Of a stretch of DNA of 64,000 bases, positions 23,259-32,491 are shown one piece after another (position 1 is the stretch's first letter; each line of letters begins with the position of its first letter). Location of the stretch: assembly GCA_016280725.1 (NCBI GenBank), contig JAEEHF010000105.1, forward strand, positions 1-64,000, written 5' to 3'. The notes below the pieces were generated by a model. That model had not been told where the DNA came from, did not search any database, and saw only the letters and a list, made by a program, of their open reading frames with translations. Origin of the DNA: Bacillota bacterium. Lineage in GTDB: Bacteria; Bacillota; Clostridia; TANB77; UBA1234. The translations under genes were made by a program, and so were the position numbers.

Positions 23259-25640
23259 ATGGCGAAAACACGTGAACTTAGCTATACACAGCTAAAAAAA
23301 GAGTGTGATCCTTCAATTTTTAAATTTAAGAGTACAAAAGAGGTTGAACCATTTACTGGCATAATTGGCCAAACTAGGGGAATAGAAGCTTTTAAATTTG
23401 GAGTTAATATCGATGTCAAAGGGTACAACATATACATAGAGGGCTCTACTGGAATTGGAAAGACTGTTTTTGCGAAAAACTTTCTTCAAGATTTTGCCAA
23501 AGAAAAACCAACTCCAGATGATTGGTGCTATATTTATAATTTTGAAAATCCAAATGAACCTAAGGCTTTATCGCTTCCTGCAGGAACAGGAAAAACCTTT
23601 AGAGATGAAATGGATGCTTTTATAGAAACTGTCAAAACGGAAATTAGAAATGCGTTTTCTAATCGTGATTTTGAACAGGAAAAAGAGAATATCAAAAAAG
23701 ATATCGAAGATAAAAAATTAAAACTTATTGAAAAGCTTAATAAAGATGCTGCAAGACTTGGATTCCAAATCAAGAATTCAGATAGTATATATTTTCTTCC
23801 GATGATAGATGGAAAAGCGCTTAGCGAGGAAGAATTTAATGCGCTTCCACAAGAAACAAAAGATGTATTTGAGAAGAATTCTAAAGAAATTCAACAAGAA
23901 ACAATTGAAGTCATGAAAAAGATTAAAGACATGGAAGCAAAGGCAGCAGAAAAGATTGGTTCGTGGCAAAATAACATTGCATTATTCGCAGTATCAATTA
24001 AAGTAAATGAACTTAAGACAAAATACAAGAAATATCCAATAATTCAAGATTTCTTAAAGGGAATCCAAAACGATATTATTTCTAACATTGATTCATTTGT
24101 GATTGACGAGCAAAAATTAGCAAATATACCACCACAAATGAGACCAGAAAAACCTTGGAATAAGTATCGTGTTAATCTAATTGTAGATAATTCAGAATTA
24201 CAGGGCGCACCAGTAATAACTGATTCAAATCCAACGTTCTTCAATCTTTTTGGAAAACTTGAATATGAAAATTCTTATGGAATGATGCGTACAGATTATA
24301 CCCTTATTAAGCCAGGTCTTGTACATAAGGCAAATGGGGGATATTTGATTCTACAAATTAGAGACTTGTTATCAAACCAAATAATTTGGGATTCATTTAA
24401 AAAGGTTTTACGAACTAAAAAGATATACGTTGATACTTTAAAAGATTATCAAATGAATGCAGTTGCTCTAGCTGGACTTAAGCCAGAACCAATACCAGTA
24501 AAACTTAAAGTTATTCTTGTAGGTTCAGCTTCTATCTACCAGCAATTGTTAAATATGGATGAAGACTTTAGAAAACTATTTAAAGTAAAAGTTGAATTTG
24601 ATGATGATGCTCCTAGAACAGAAAGTACAATGAATAAAATCGCATCATATATTCATAGCTTCTGCGAATACGAAAAATTACCACACTATAATCCAGGCGC
24701 TGTTGCAAAGGTTATTGAATATTGTTCACGTGAAGTTGAAAATCAAAATAAATTATCAACACAATTAAGTGAAATATGTGAAATTCTTGGTGAGGCATGT
24801 ACATGGGCAAAGATGGATGGAGCAAAAGTTGTAACCGCTGACTATGTTAAACGAGCAATTGACCAACGTATTGAAAGAGTTAATAAATATGATCAGCATT
24901 TAGTTGAGATGATTCAAAACGGAACTATCATGATTGATACTCAAGGCGAAAAGATTGGACAAATTAATGGTTTATCAATCATGAAAATGGGAGATTTCTG
25001 TTTTGGAAAACCAGCAAAAATTACTGCTAACACATATGTAAGTAAGAGCGGTATCGTAAATATCGAACGTGAAGTTTCAATGTCAGGTACATCACACTCA
25101 AAAGGTGTTATGATTTTATCTGCATACATTGGAGAAAAATTTGCTCAAGATGGTCCTCTTACTCTTGGTGCTAGTCTATGTTTTGAACAATTATATAGTG
25201 GAGTAGATGGAGATAGTGCTTCTTCTACAGAGCTATATGCGCTTTTATCATCACTTTCAGAATTGCCAATTAAGCAAAATATTGCAGTAACAGGAAGTGT
25301 TAACCAAAAAGGTGAAATTCAGCCAATTGGTGGAGTTACAGATAAGATTGAAGGATTCTTTAATATTTGTAAACTAAGAGGTTTAACTGGTGATCAGGGC
25401 GTTATGATTCCTTATCAAAACATTAAGAACTTAAATTTAAACGATGAAGTAATAGCTGCGGTTAAAGCGGGAACATTCCACATTTACCCAGTAAAGAACA
25501 TTGATGAAGGAATAGAAATTCTAACAGGTGTTCCTGCTGGAAGGCTTAATAAAGATGGTAATTACACAATGGGCAGTGTAAACTATCTTGTAAATCAAAA
25601 GCTTGAAAAATATTCAAAGGCCCATAAAGAAGGTAAATAG
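23259..25640 (+). CDS. Lon-type AAA+ serine protease (LonB/LonC-like, COG1067)
   Basis: 793 residues. Residues 62-69 GSTGIGKT are Walker A of an AAA module (PF13654 type) that is interrupted by a long Lys/Glu-rich helical insertion (about 125-235). The C-terminal third is the Lon Ser-Lys dyad protease: GVDGDSASSTELYALLSSLS with catalytic Ser near 653, and GGVTDKIEGFF with Lys near 696. No N-terminal Lon substrate domain and no membrane segment, so it is neither classical LonA nor archaeal membrane LonB. Probably a cytosolic ATP-dependent or chaperone-like protease; substrates unknown. MscS follows 19 bases downstream. Confidence 0.9.
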   Translation: MAKTRELSYTQLKKECDPSIFKFKSTKEVEPFTGIIGQTRGIEAFKFGVNIDVKGYNIYIEGSTGIGKTVFAKNFLQDFAKEKPTPDDWCYIYNFENPNEPKALSLPAGTGKTFRDEMDAFIETVKTEIRNAFSNRDFEQEKENIKKDIEDKKLKLIEKLNKDAARLGFQIKNSDSIYFLPMIDGKALSEEEFNALPQETKDVFEKNSKEIQQETIEVMKKIKDMEAKAAEKIGSWQNNIALFAVSIKVNELKTKYKKYPIIQDFLKGIQNDIISNIDSFVIDEQKLANIPPQMRPEKPWNKYRVNLIVDNSELQGAPVITDSNPTFFNLFGKLEYENSYGMMRTDYTLIKPGLVHKANGGYLILQIRDLLSNQIIWDSFKKVLRTKKIYVDTLKDYQMNAVALAGLKPEPIPVKLKVILVGSASIYQQLLNMDEDFRKLFKVKVEFDDDAPRTESTMNKIASYIHSFCEYEKLPHYNPGAVAKVIEYCSREVENQNKLSTQLSEICEILGEACTWAKMDGAKVVTADYVKRAIDQRIERVNKYDQHLVEMIQNGTIMIDTQGEKIGQINGLSIMKMGDFCFGKPAKITANTYVSKSGIVNIEREVSMSGTSHSKGVMILSAYIGEKFAQDGPLTLGASLCFEQLYSGVDGDSASSTELYALLSSLSELPIKQNIAVTGSVNQKGEIQPIGGVTDKIEGFFNICKLRGLTGDQGVMIPYQNIKNLNLNDEVIAAVKAGTFHIYPVKNIDEGIEILTGVPAGRLNKDGNYTMGSVNYLVNQKLEKYSKAHKEGK

Positions 25641-25659
25641 TAGGTAGTAGGAGAAGTAT

Positions 25660-26487
25660 ATGGAAGAATTGTTTAAGGGATGGTTTCAGGATGCACAAGG
25701 TAATATGACAGCATTTAATACAACCCTTTCAAAAGTATTACCAATTTTGATAACAATCTTAATTGCGCTAATTGTTATTCACTTTGTAATGAAAGCAATA
25801 GCAAAAATAATTAAAAAATCTAAAGTACCTAAAAATGTTCATTCTTTTGTTATTTCTGGAATTAGATTTGCATTATATTTTGTTGTTGCATTAATGGTAT
25901 GTAGTAAACTTGGAATAGATATTACATCGCTTGTTGCTGCATTTAGTATTGTAGGAGTTGCAGTTTCACTTGCAATTCAAACATCACTTTCGAATGTTAT
26001 GGCAGGGTTTAGCTTGCTTGCTACAAAACAGTTTGAAGTCGATGATTATATTGAGGCAGGTGGAGTACAGGGAACAGTACTTAGAATTGGGCTTTCTACA
26101 TGTAAACTAAAAACCTATGATGGAAAAGATATTTATATTCCAAATTCTAGTATAATTGCAGATAAGATAATTAATTATACAAGAGAGCAATATAGAAGAG
26201 TGGATATTACAATTGGGGCTTCATATAACGAAAACTTAAGTAAAGTAAAAGGTGCATTAGCAAGAGTAGTTGAAGATACAGTACTAATTAATAAAGAAAA
26301 AGAAGTATTTATTGGAATTACAAAATTTGCAGAAAGTGCGGTTGAATATACTGTAAGAGTTTGGGTAAATACTACTGACTATTGGACAGTATATTTTGAA
26401 ATGCTTGAGAGAATTAAACTTGAATTTGAAAAACAAAATATCGAAATTCCATATAATCAAATGGATGTTCATATTAAGAATAATTAA
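25660..26487 (+). CDS. Small-conductance mechanosensitive channel (MscS family)
   Basis: 275 residues: three N-terminal membrane helices, the third being the Gly/Ala-rich pore helix followed by the hallmark QTSLSNVMAGFSLLATKQFE and VDDYIEAGGVQGTVLRIGL; then the β-domain (YIPNSSIIADKIINYTREQY) and α/β C-terminal domain. It opens on membrane tension to release solutes during hypo-osmotic shock. Follows the Lon-like gene closely and precedes a two-TM protein by 27 bases, so the three are probably co-transcribed. Confidence 0.93.
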   Translation: MEELFKGWFQDAQGNMTAFNTTLSKVLPILITILIALIVIHFVMKAIAKIIKKSKVPKNVHSFVISGIRFALYFVVALMVCSKLGIDITSLVAAFSIVGVAVSLAIQTSLSNVMAGFSLLATKQFEVDDYIEAGGVQGTVLRIGLSTCKLKTYDGKDIYIPNSSIIADKIINYTREQYRRVDITIGASYNENLSKVKGALARVVEDTVLINKEKEVFIGITKFAESAVEYTVRVWVNTTDYWTVYFEMLERIKLEFEKQNIEIPYNQMDVHIKNN

Positions 26488-26514
26488 TAATATTTAAAAA
26501 GAGGGTGAAGATAT

Positions 26515-26880
26515 ATGAAAAAGTTATTATTATATGTTGTAGTTGCTACTTTTATAGTCACAACAGCTACTATGATTTTTTGTACTGTTTTTACAGCAAT
26601 TCAGCAAAACTCAATGTATCAAACTGCGGAAACAGATCCACAATTATTAGTATACAAAGAACTTGGTGATGAGCTAAAAGCAGGCGAAGAGGAATGGAAG
26701 AAAGTAAATAATGTTACTGGTGATATTTCAAGTGAATATGCAGGCCTTTACATTTCAGGTTTTGCTATTTCAGCTCAATTAAACTTTGCGATGTACTATT
26801 TCTATGCTTTAGCTGCTGGAGTTGTTATTGGGTTACTAGCGTACTTTGTTTTTGGAAGAAAAAAGCTAAGTAATGAATAA
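26515..26880 (+). CDS. Hypothetical two-pass membrane protein
   Basis: 121 residues with an N-terminal membrane segment (LLLYVVVATFIVTTATMIFC), an acidic extracytoplasmic loop of about 65 residues, and a second segment (YYFYALAAGVVIGLLAYFVF). Both ends would be cytosolic. Last gene of the Lon-MscS group; family not recognised. RBS AGAGGGTG, ATG 26515. Confidence 0.75.
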   Translation: MKKLLLYVVVATFIVTTATMIFCTVFTAIQQNSMYQTAETDPQLLVYKELGDELKAGEEEWKKVNNVTGDISSEYAGLYISGFAISAQLNFAMYYFYALAAGVVIGLLAYFVFGRKKLSNE

Positions 26881-26884
26881 AACT

Positions 26885-26916
26885 AAAAAAGGAGTGCATT
26901 TGCACTCCTTTTTATT
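26885..26916. terminator. Bidirectional terminator
   Basis: Stem AAAAGGAGTGCA / TGCACTCCTTTT with A- and T-runs; ends the MscS group on + and the tiny 26920 gene on -. Confidence 0.88.
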
Positions 26917-26919
26917 ATC

Positions 26920-27051
26920 TTAACTAGATAAAAGATATAAAATTCCCAATAGAATAATGCCAAGTAAGAATAATCTCAAGATTATCCGTACAATAGCGCG
27001 AATAGGGTGGTCATCGAGAAGGAAAATCCATAATAAAAGCCATTTAAGCAA
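26920..27051 (-). CDS. 43-residue hydrophobic membrane peptide
   Basis: Too short for ordinary gene calling but well supported: consensus minus-strand promoter (27125-27153), AAAGGAGA ribosome-binding site 6 bases before a TTG start at 27051, and a terminator right after the stop. The product begins MLKWLLLWIFLLDDHP and has a C-terminal hydrophobic stretch (LFLLGIILLGILYLL). It diverges from the MFS exporter, with which it shares the intergenic region. Candidates: small regulatory membrane peptide or toxin of a type I system; no antisense RNA was confirmed. Confidence 0.6.
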   Translation of the reverse strand: MLKWLLLWIFLLDDHPIRAIVRIILRLFLLGIILLGILYLLSS

Positions 27052-27124
27052 GGTAATTCTCCTTTCTTTATGATTGTTGCTAAAAAATGCCACAAACCGT
27101 TTAGATTATCGTAATATCATGGCT

Positions 27125-27153
27125 ATTATACTAGCATCTGGACCAAAATTCAA
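27125..27153 (-). promoter_or_regulatory. Promoter of the 43-residue peptide gene
   Basis: On the minus strand TTGAAT (27153-27148), 17 bases, TATAAT (27130-27125). Confidence 0.7.
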
Positions 27154-27159
27154 TAATTC

Positions 27160-27188
27160 TTGACATTTTATGTAAAGTGTGCTAGAAT
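27160..27188 (+). promoter_or_regulatory. Promoter of the MFS transporter gene
   Basis: TTGACA, 17 bases containing TTATGTAAA, TAGAAT. Its -35 lies 7 bases from the -35 of the divergent promoter, so one regulator could control both. Confidence 0.75.
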
Positions 27189-27202
27189 AATCATCGTAAG
27201 AG

Positions 27203-27310
27203 TGTGCATACCTTTTTAAGGAAGCTGCACAGCCAAGCGTTGATTGGTACACTTTATTTGAGAAATAACTCATAAAGGAGTCTTAAATAGATTTCTTTGT
27301 GAGTTTTTTT
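27203..27310 (+). promoter_or_regulatory. Attenuator-like leader of the MFS gene
   Basis: The ~180-base leader holds a first stem-loop (TGTGCA 27203-27208 with TGCACA 27226-27231, inner CCTT/AAGG) and then a terminator-like hairpin (AACTCATAAAG 27267-27277 with CTTTGTGAGTT 27295-27305, one mismatch) followed by seven T, all upstream of the start codon. An 11-codon reading frame (TTG 27240 to TAA 27275) ends inside the 5' arm of the terminator, as leader peptides do, but its ribosome-binding site is poorly spaced. Suggests transcription attenuation of the exporter, as known for antibiotic-induced efflux and Erm genes. Confidence 0.5.
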
Positions 27311-27375
27311 ATGACCTCACCGGCTGATGCATATCAATAATTTGACTTCTACAAAGTGAAGAAAGGGGAATCAAC

Positions 27376-28581
27376 ATGTCCAGCATTGCAAATAGAGAAG
27401 AAAACTTCTACCGGAAGAACCTTCGCAAAATCATCGTTGAGACAGTGCTAACTTCAATTGGCGCTGGATTCTGTGTTCCTGTGATAACGATATTCTGGAA
27501 TTCTGTTGGAATGAATCAGGTTGACATTGGCATTACCCAGATGGCTTTCACACTTGTCGTTTTTGCGCTCGATATTCCTATGGGATACATTGCGGACCGG
27601 TTCGACAGGAAAATCTTAAACATTATTGGCGACTTTGGTGCGGGACTTTCTTTCGTTTTCTATGCCTTTGCGCAAAACATGTTTATGTGTGTTGTTTCGG
27701 AATGCTTATTAGGAATTTCTGCAGCGATGACTAATGGAGTTGATCAAAGCTTCATTAAGTTCAATTGCGATAAGATTGATGAAACTGGAAATCTCTTTAA
27801 GAGAATAAACCTCAAGGTACATACGGCACGGTATATTTCTCTTCTGACAGTTACGATTCTTGGAGGATTCATCGCCAAATTTGATATGCGTGTTTGCATC
27901 GCTGCATCTTTCTTGCCATATTTTCTTGGCGGAATTATCGCATGTTCTATTAAAGATGAAAATGCAAAACTTAAGAGTGAGCATAAAAACTTCTTTAAGA
28001 GTATGTATAAATCCTTTAAGAAAATAATGGAGAAGAAAGACACGCGTGCATATCTTTATAGTTATGTCCTTGGAAACGAGATAACGCATTCTCAGATTTG
28101 GGTTTTTACACCACTTCTTGTCTTGTGCGGAGTGCCAGTTGAAATTGTGAGTGTTGGATGGGCGCTAAACTACGTGACTCAAGTAATAGGTTCGAAGCTT
28201 TCCGAAAAGATGGTAAACTTCAAGACTTCGCGGAAGTTTATTGTTCCTGTTATTATTGAGCTCACATGGATGCTTATCATTATCATCAACACCAATATTA
28301 TTACGGTATGGCTGTTTGCACTTAATGGATTTGTTCATGGGCTTATTGCTGGCAATTTGATGACTTCTTTGCAGGAGTCTGTGAGTAATGAGGTGCAAAC
28401 AAGTATTGTATCGGTAGCGTCGACAGGAGCAAGGCTTCTTTATATTCCACTTGTCTTTATCATCAATGCGCTGGGAAATATTGAGCTTCAGTATGCCCTC
28501 GTTGGCACTTGTGCAATCTTTTTGCCTCTGTGTTCGTTCGTGTATATGAAACTTAGAAAAATTGAGAACACGCCTGAATAG
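27376..28581 (+). CDS. Major facilitator superfamily transporter (probable exporter), atypical codon use
   Basis: 401 residues with twelve hydrophobic segments. MFS motif A is seen between TM2 and TM3: GYIADRFDRKI. The fold and lack of sugar motifs suggest a drug or metabolite exporter; substrate unknown. ATG 27376 follows GAAAGGGGA. Codon use is clearly GC-richer than the neighbours (GAC, TTC, ATC, CTT) and four arginines are CGG, including the conserved Arg of motif A, so CGG must mean Arg for this protein to work. A +1 slip at the first CGG (codon 13) would stop after 12 codons. Own promoter, attenuator-like leader and terminator. Likely acquired. Confidence 0.88.
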   Translation: MSSIANREENFYRKNLRKIIVETVLTSIGAGFCVPVITIFWNSVGMNQVDIGITQMAFTLVVFALDIPMGYIADRFDRKILNIIGDFGAGLSFVFYAFAQNMFMCVVSECLLGISAAMTNGVDQSFIKFNCDKIDETGNLFKRINLKVHTARYISLLTVTILGGFIAKFDMRVCIAASFLPYFLGGIIACSIKDENAKLKSEHKNFFKSMYKSFKKIMEKKDTRAYLYSYVLGNEITHSQIWVFTPLLVLCGVPVEIVSVGWALNYVTQVIGSKLSEKMVNFKTSRKFIVPVIIELTWMLIIIINTNIITVWLFALNGFVHGLIAGNLMTSLQESVSNEVQTSIVSVASTGARLLYIPLVFIINALGNIELQYALVGTCAIFLPLCSFVYMKLRKIENTPE

Positions 28582-28597
28582 GCGTGTTCTTTTTTTA
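28565..28597. terminator. Terminator after the MFS gene
   Basis: Ten-base-pair stem AGAACACGCC / GGCGTGTTCT and a run of T; overlaps the stop of the converging ABC-F gene. Confidence 0.9.
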
Positions 28598-30542
28598 TTC
28601 CATTAATTTACTCCATTCTTCAAATAAAGAATCATTTTTTTCTTTAAGTTCAGTTATTCTTTGAGATATTTCAAGTGCTTTTTCATAATTTGAACCAACT
28701 TCGGAAGTTAAAGAAAGTGCTTCTAATCTTGCAATTTCGGCCTCATTTGCTGATGTATCTTCTTCAATTTTCTTAAGTCTATTTTGTTTTTTGCGTTCTT
28801 GGGCTTCTTGTTCTTTCTTTTCTTTGTATGAAGTGTTTTTTGGTTTTACATCTTTTATTACTTCATTTTGTATATCATTTTGAATATAAAAATCATAGTT
28901 TCCTTTAAACTCTTTTGCTCCAGTTTTATCTAATTTATAAATTCGATTTGCTAATTTATTAATAAAATATCTGTCATGGGAAACAATAAGCATTGTTCCT
29001 TCATAACTTTGCAAAGCTTCTTCTAAAGCCTCTCTAGAAAGAATATCTAAGTGGTTTGTAGGCTCATCGAGAATTAAAAAGTTAGATTCTGATAGCATAA
29101 TTGTAAGTAAGGAAATTCTAGCTTTTTCTCCACCGCTTAAGTCCTTTATTTCTTTAAAAGCATCTTCACCTTTAAAAAGAAAGATTGCAAGTGCGCTTCT
29201 AATTTCGGTATTTGTAAGTGTAGAGTGAAGGTCTTTTATATAATCAAATATTGTTTGATTACTTGATATTTCATCACCAGTTTGGCTATAATAGGCAATC
29301 TTTTGATTGCTTCCAATTAGGTATTCTCCGCTAGAAGCAGGTTCTTTTCCGAAGAAGAATTTTTAAAAGTGTAGTTTTTCCGCAACCATTTGGTCCAACT
29401 ATAAATACTTTCTCTTGTTTTAAAACATTCATGTTAACGTTTTCAAAAAGCAATTTATGTTCAAAACTTTTTGAAAGGTTTTTAGTAACTACAACTTCTT
29501 GGTTGCCTCCAGATACTACTTTAAAGTGAAACTTCATTTTTTCCATTTCTTCGTCCGGTGCTACAAGTGTGCTTTCTAATCTATCAATTGATTTTTGCTT
29601 TGATTTTATAGTTACGTAGTTTCTTTCTTGATTCCATCTTTTTTGTTGTTCTATTATTTTTTCAATTCTATTTATTTCTTTTTGCGTTTGATCATATTGT
29701 CTTTGCAAAGTTTTATTCTTTTCTCTTTTAAGCTCTACATATTTTGAATAGTTTCCACTATATATGCTTACTCTGTGACTTTCTAGTTCTATTGTTTCGT
29801 TCGTAACTTTGTCCAAAAAATATCTATCATGAGATATTACAATATAGCTTCCTCTATAATTTAATAAAAAGTTTTCTAACCACTCGATTGAGCTTATATC
29901 TAAATTATTTGTTGGTTCATCAAGTAATAAAAGGTTTGAGTTAGAAAATAGCAATTTTGCAAGTATTAATTTTGTCTTTTGGCCCCCACTTAGGTTTTCT
30001 ACTTTTAGTTCTAGTTCCTTTTCTTCAAATCCTAGACCGATTAGAGTAGAGTGAGCAATACTTTTATATGTTAGTCCGCCTTCTTTTTGATAGGTATCTT
30101 CTAAGTTATGTTTTTCTAAAATTAGCCTGTTTAGTTCCTCATTATTAGTATCTATTTGAGAAGCATTATTAAGTTGCATGATTGTATTATTAATATTTGA
30201 CTCGGATGATTTTTCCTCGATTTTATTTTGAAGTTCTTTAACTTTTTCCTCAATATCTAAAAGGTTTTGCTTTATTGTTAAAAGTTCTTCATAAACATTA
30301 TTTTTACTATTTTTTAATACAAACTGTTCAACGTATCCAATTTTTAGATTTTTATTTTTAAATATTTCTCCGTCATCGCAAGATAGTTCATCACAAATGA
30401 CTTTAAAAAGCGTTGTCTTACCAGAACCATTTATTCCTACAAAGCCAAGCTTATGTCCATCTTCAATTGTGAAAGAAACATCTTTAAATATTAACTTATC
30501 TCCAAAACTTTTTCCTACATTGCTTAAGCTAAGTAGTGCCAC
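28595..30542 (-). CDS. ABC-F ribosome-associated ATPase, needs +1 frameshift at CGG
   Basis: About 648 residues when read through. Domain 1 has GINGSGKTT, LSGGQKTK, LLLLDEPTNNLD; a charged interdomain linker (about 245-320) and domain 2 with GPNGCGKTT, LSGGEKAR, NFLILDEPTNHLD; no membrane part, so it acts on the ribosome (translation or antibiotic protection). Right after the second Walker A the zero frame reads CTT CGG AAA (codon at 29351-29349) and stops after four more residues (KRTCF). Skipping the C gives KILLGKEPASSGEYLIGS, the normal family continuation, open to 28595. So one extra C: pseudogene, error, or +1 frameshift. GTG 30542 follows GAGGTGAG. Confidence 0.88.
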
Positions 30543-30620
30543 TTTTCTCACCTCACATGACTTGTATTGTACCATCTTAAGCCAAAATGGACAACCTTTT
30601 TATAGGAAAAGAGCGAGTGT

Positions 30621-30690
30621 CTCCTTTGGGGACACGACATTGAGGAGAATTTTTTCTCCTTTGGGGACACGACATCGAGGAGAATTTTTT
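30621..30690. repeat. Tandem 35-bp repeat containing GGGGACACGAC
   Basis: Two units (30621-30655, 30656-30690) differing at one base, each with TTTGGGGACACGACAT and GAGGAGAATTTTTT. The GGGGACACGAC core recurs in the palindromes at 52277 and 63947. Confidence 0.85.
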
Positions 30691-30750
30691 TGCCTTTGGA
30701 GAGATAACGGTCGAAAAGTCAAATAGTCACAGTTTAATTTATAACATGTA

Positions 30751-30779
30751 TTTACACTAAATTTGGCAATATATATAAT
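30751..30779 (+). promoter_or_regulatory. Promoter of the CDF transporter gene
   Basis: TTTACA, 17 bases, TATAAT. Confidence 0.6.
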
Positions 30780-30812
30780 ATTAATATGTTAATCAAAGAA
30801 AGGTGAAGAGTT

Positions 30813-31913
30813 TTGGACAGAGAAAAAAAGATTATAAAAGTTAGTTTTCAAGGAATTGCAATGAATTTGTTTTTGGTTTTATTTAAAGCAATTGTGGGCT
30901 TTATAGCAAATTCCATTGCAATTATATTAGATGCTGTAAATAATTTAACGGATGCTGTTTCTGCAATTATAACAATTATTGGAGCAAAGCTTTCTGGAAA
31001 AGCACCAGATAAGGAGCACCCATTTGGGCACGGAAGAATAGAATATTTTGCTGCAGTAATTATTTCTGCTATCGTATTAGGAGCAGGTATTACGTCGCTT
31101 AAGGAATCATTTTTAAAGATTCTTTCTCCTGCAGACGTTCATTATGAGTGGTATACACTTTTGGTAATCATTGTTGCTATTTTTGTAAAATTCTTCTTTG
31201 GTGGATATGTTAAAAATGTTGGAAAGCAAATTGATTCGCAGAGCCTAATTGCAACTGGAACAGATGCATTTATGGATGCAGTATTATCTTTTTCAACACT
31301 TGTAGGAGCCATTATTTTCCTTGTTTTTGGGCTTAATATAGAAGGATATTTAGGTGTAGTAATTTCAATCATAATTATTAAATCTGCGATTAGTATTTTA
31401 AAAGAAACAATTGATACTATGATAGGCCAAAGAGCAGATGCAGAACTTACGAAAAATATAAAACAAAAAATTAATGATTATAAAGAAGTGCATGGAACTT
31501 ATGACTTGATGCTTCATAACTACGGTCCTTCTAAACTTATGGGGTCGGCACATATTGAACTTGATGATGATACTACTGCAAAAGAAATTCATGCATTAAC
31601 TAGAAAAATATCAGAAGAAATATTTAAAGAATTTGGAATTATTCTTACACTTGGTATTTATGCTTCAAATGATAGTGGAAAAGCCAAGGTAATTAAGGAA
31701 AAATTAGAAGAAATAATTAAAGATTATACTGACGTACTTCAGCTACATGGTTTTTATTTAGATGATGAGAAAAAACAAGTTTCTTTTGATATTATAATCG
31801 ATTTTAAATGTGAAAATTCAGATAATGTTAAAAATGAGATTATAGATAAAATAAAGAATTTATATCCAGAATATGAATATGAGGTTGTTCTAGATACTGA
31901 TATTAGTGATTAA
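30813..31913 (+). CDS. Cation diffusion facilitator (CDF) metal exporter
   Basis: 366 residues, six membrane helices plus a long cytosolic C-terminal domain. TM2 carries the metal-site residues (ILDAVNNLTDAVSA, where the family usually has HSxxD; here N and D), then KEHPFGHGRIEYFAA, the CDF signature, and TM5 ATGTDAFMDAV with the second pair of Asp. It exchanges protons for Mn, Fe, Zn or similar; the replacement of His by Asn in TM2 argues against a typical zinc site and for Mn/Fe, by inference. The C-terminal ~90 residues beyond the usual dimer domain are duplicated-looking βαβ sequence. TTG start after AAAGGTGAAG. Confidence 0.88.
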   Translation: MDREKKIIKVSFQGIAMNLFLVLFKAIVGFIANSIAIILDAVNNLTDAVSAIITIIGAKLSGKAPDKEHPFGHGRIEYFAAVIISAIVLGAGITSLKESFLKILSPADVHYEWYTLLVIIVAIFVKFFFGGYVKNVGKQIDSQSLIATGTDAFMDAVLSFSTLVGAIIFLVFGLNIEGYLGVVISIIIIKSAISILKETIDTMIGQRADAELTKNIKQKINDYKEVHGTYDLMLHNYGPSKLMGSAHIELDDDTTAKEIHALTRKISEEIFKEFGIILTLGIYASNDSGKAKVIKEKLEEIIKDYTDVLQLHGFYLDDEKKQVSFDIIIDFKCENSDNVKNEIIDKIKNLYPEYEYEVVLDTDISD

Positions 31914-31916
31914 TAT

Positions 31917-31950
31917 AAAAAGAGGCTTGAAAACATTCAAGCCTCTTTTT
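31917..31950. terminator. Bidirectional terminator
   Basis: Stem AGAGGCTTGAA / TTCAAGCCTCT between converging genes. Confidence 0.88.
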
Positions 31951-31979
31951 GATTGCTAAATTCTTGTATATATAATTAT

Positions 31980-32357
31980 TTATTTTTGCTCAATGTTTAT
32001 ATTCGTAATAAGTCCGTTTTCATCATAATCGCCTGTAACATTATATCGTAATGAGCCCGTTGCAGACTTATATGTTGATATTAGCTCTAGTAAGCTTTCT
32101 TCATCACTTATATTATTTACAGATACAATTGAAAAAGTATCCTCATCCTTGTTGTTAGCAATAACTTTATTTATTAAAGCGATGACTTGGGGCTTGGTTT
32201 GAACGGTACGAGTATAAATCTCAAATGAAGAATTAAATGCATCTACCATAAGGGTATTAACAGTATTATTAGTGTTTTCTACAATGTCTGCTGCATTGTT
32301 ATATAATATAGCTCCCATACTTTCCAAAATGATAAATATAGTTATTATAAAACCCAA
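31980..32357 (-). CDS. Single-pass membrane protein, hypothetical
   Basis: 125 residues. TTG start at 32357, 6 bases after a consensus AGGAGGTG. One N-terminal hydrophobic helix (LGFIITIFIILESMGAILYN) then a 100-residue outside domain with a helix (NTNNTVNTLMVDAFNSSFEIY) and C-terminal strands (GSLRYNVTGDYDENGLITNI). This is pilin-like in layout, but there is no prepilin peptidase site (G|F-x4-E with basic leader), so I do not call it a pilin. Lies divergently from the UmuC gene. Confidence 0.65.
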   Translation of the reverse strand: MGFIITIFIILESMGAILYNNAADIVENTNNTVNTLMVDAFNSSFEIYTRTVQTKPQVIALINKVIANNKDEDTFSIVSVNNISDEESLLELISTYKSATGSLRYNVTGDYDENGLITNINIEQK

Positions 32358-32430
32358 AATAGTCACCTCCTCATACGTTAATATAATATCATAACGTGAT
32401 TTTTTTAACAAGGGAAAATATGCAAAAATA

Positions 32431-32469
32431 AGAACAAATGTTTACAAATTGTAATTAAAGTGCTAAACT
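32431..32469 (+). promoter_or_regulatory. LexA-type SOS box overlapping the umuC promoter
   Basis: AGAACAAATGTTTA at 32431-32444 matches the Gram-positive LexA box CGAACRNRYGTTYC at 12 of 14 positions. It overlaps the -35 of TTTACA (32441-32446), 17 bases, TAAACT (32464-32469), so LexA would block the promoter. Confidence 0.7.
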
Positions 32470-32491
32470 ATGTTTTGAGGGGGTGAAGTAA

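Noticed and set aside
31980..32357. Type IV pilin
   Set aside because: N-terminal helix resembles a pilin but there is no basic leader with a G|F cleavage site and Glu5, and no pilus genes nearby.
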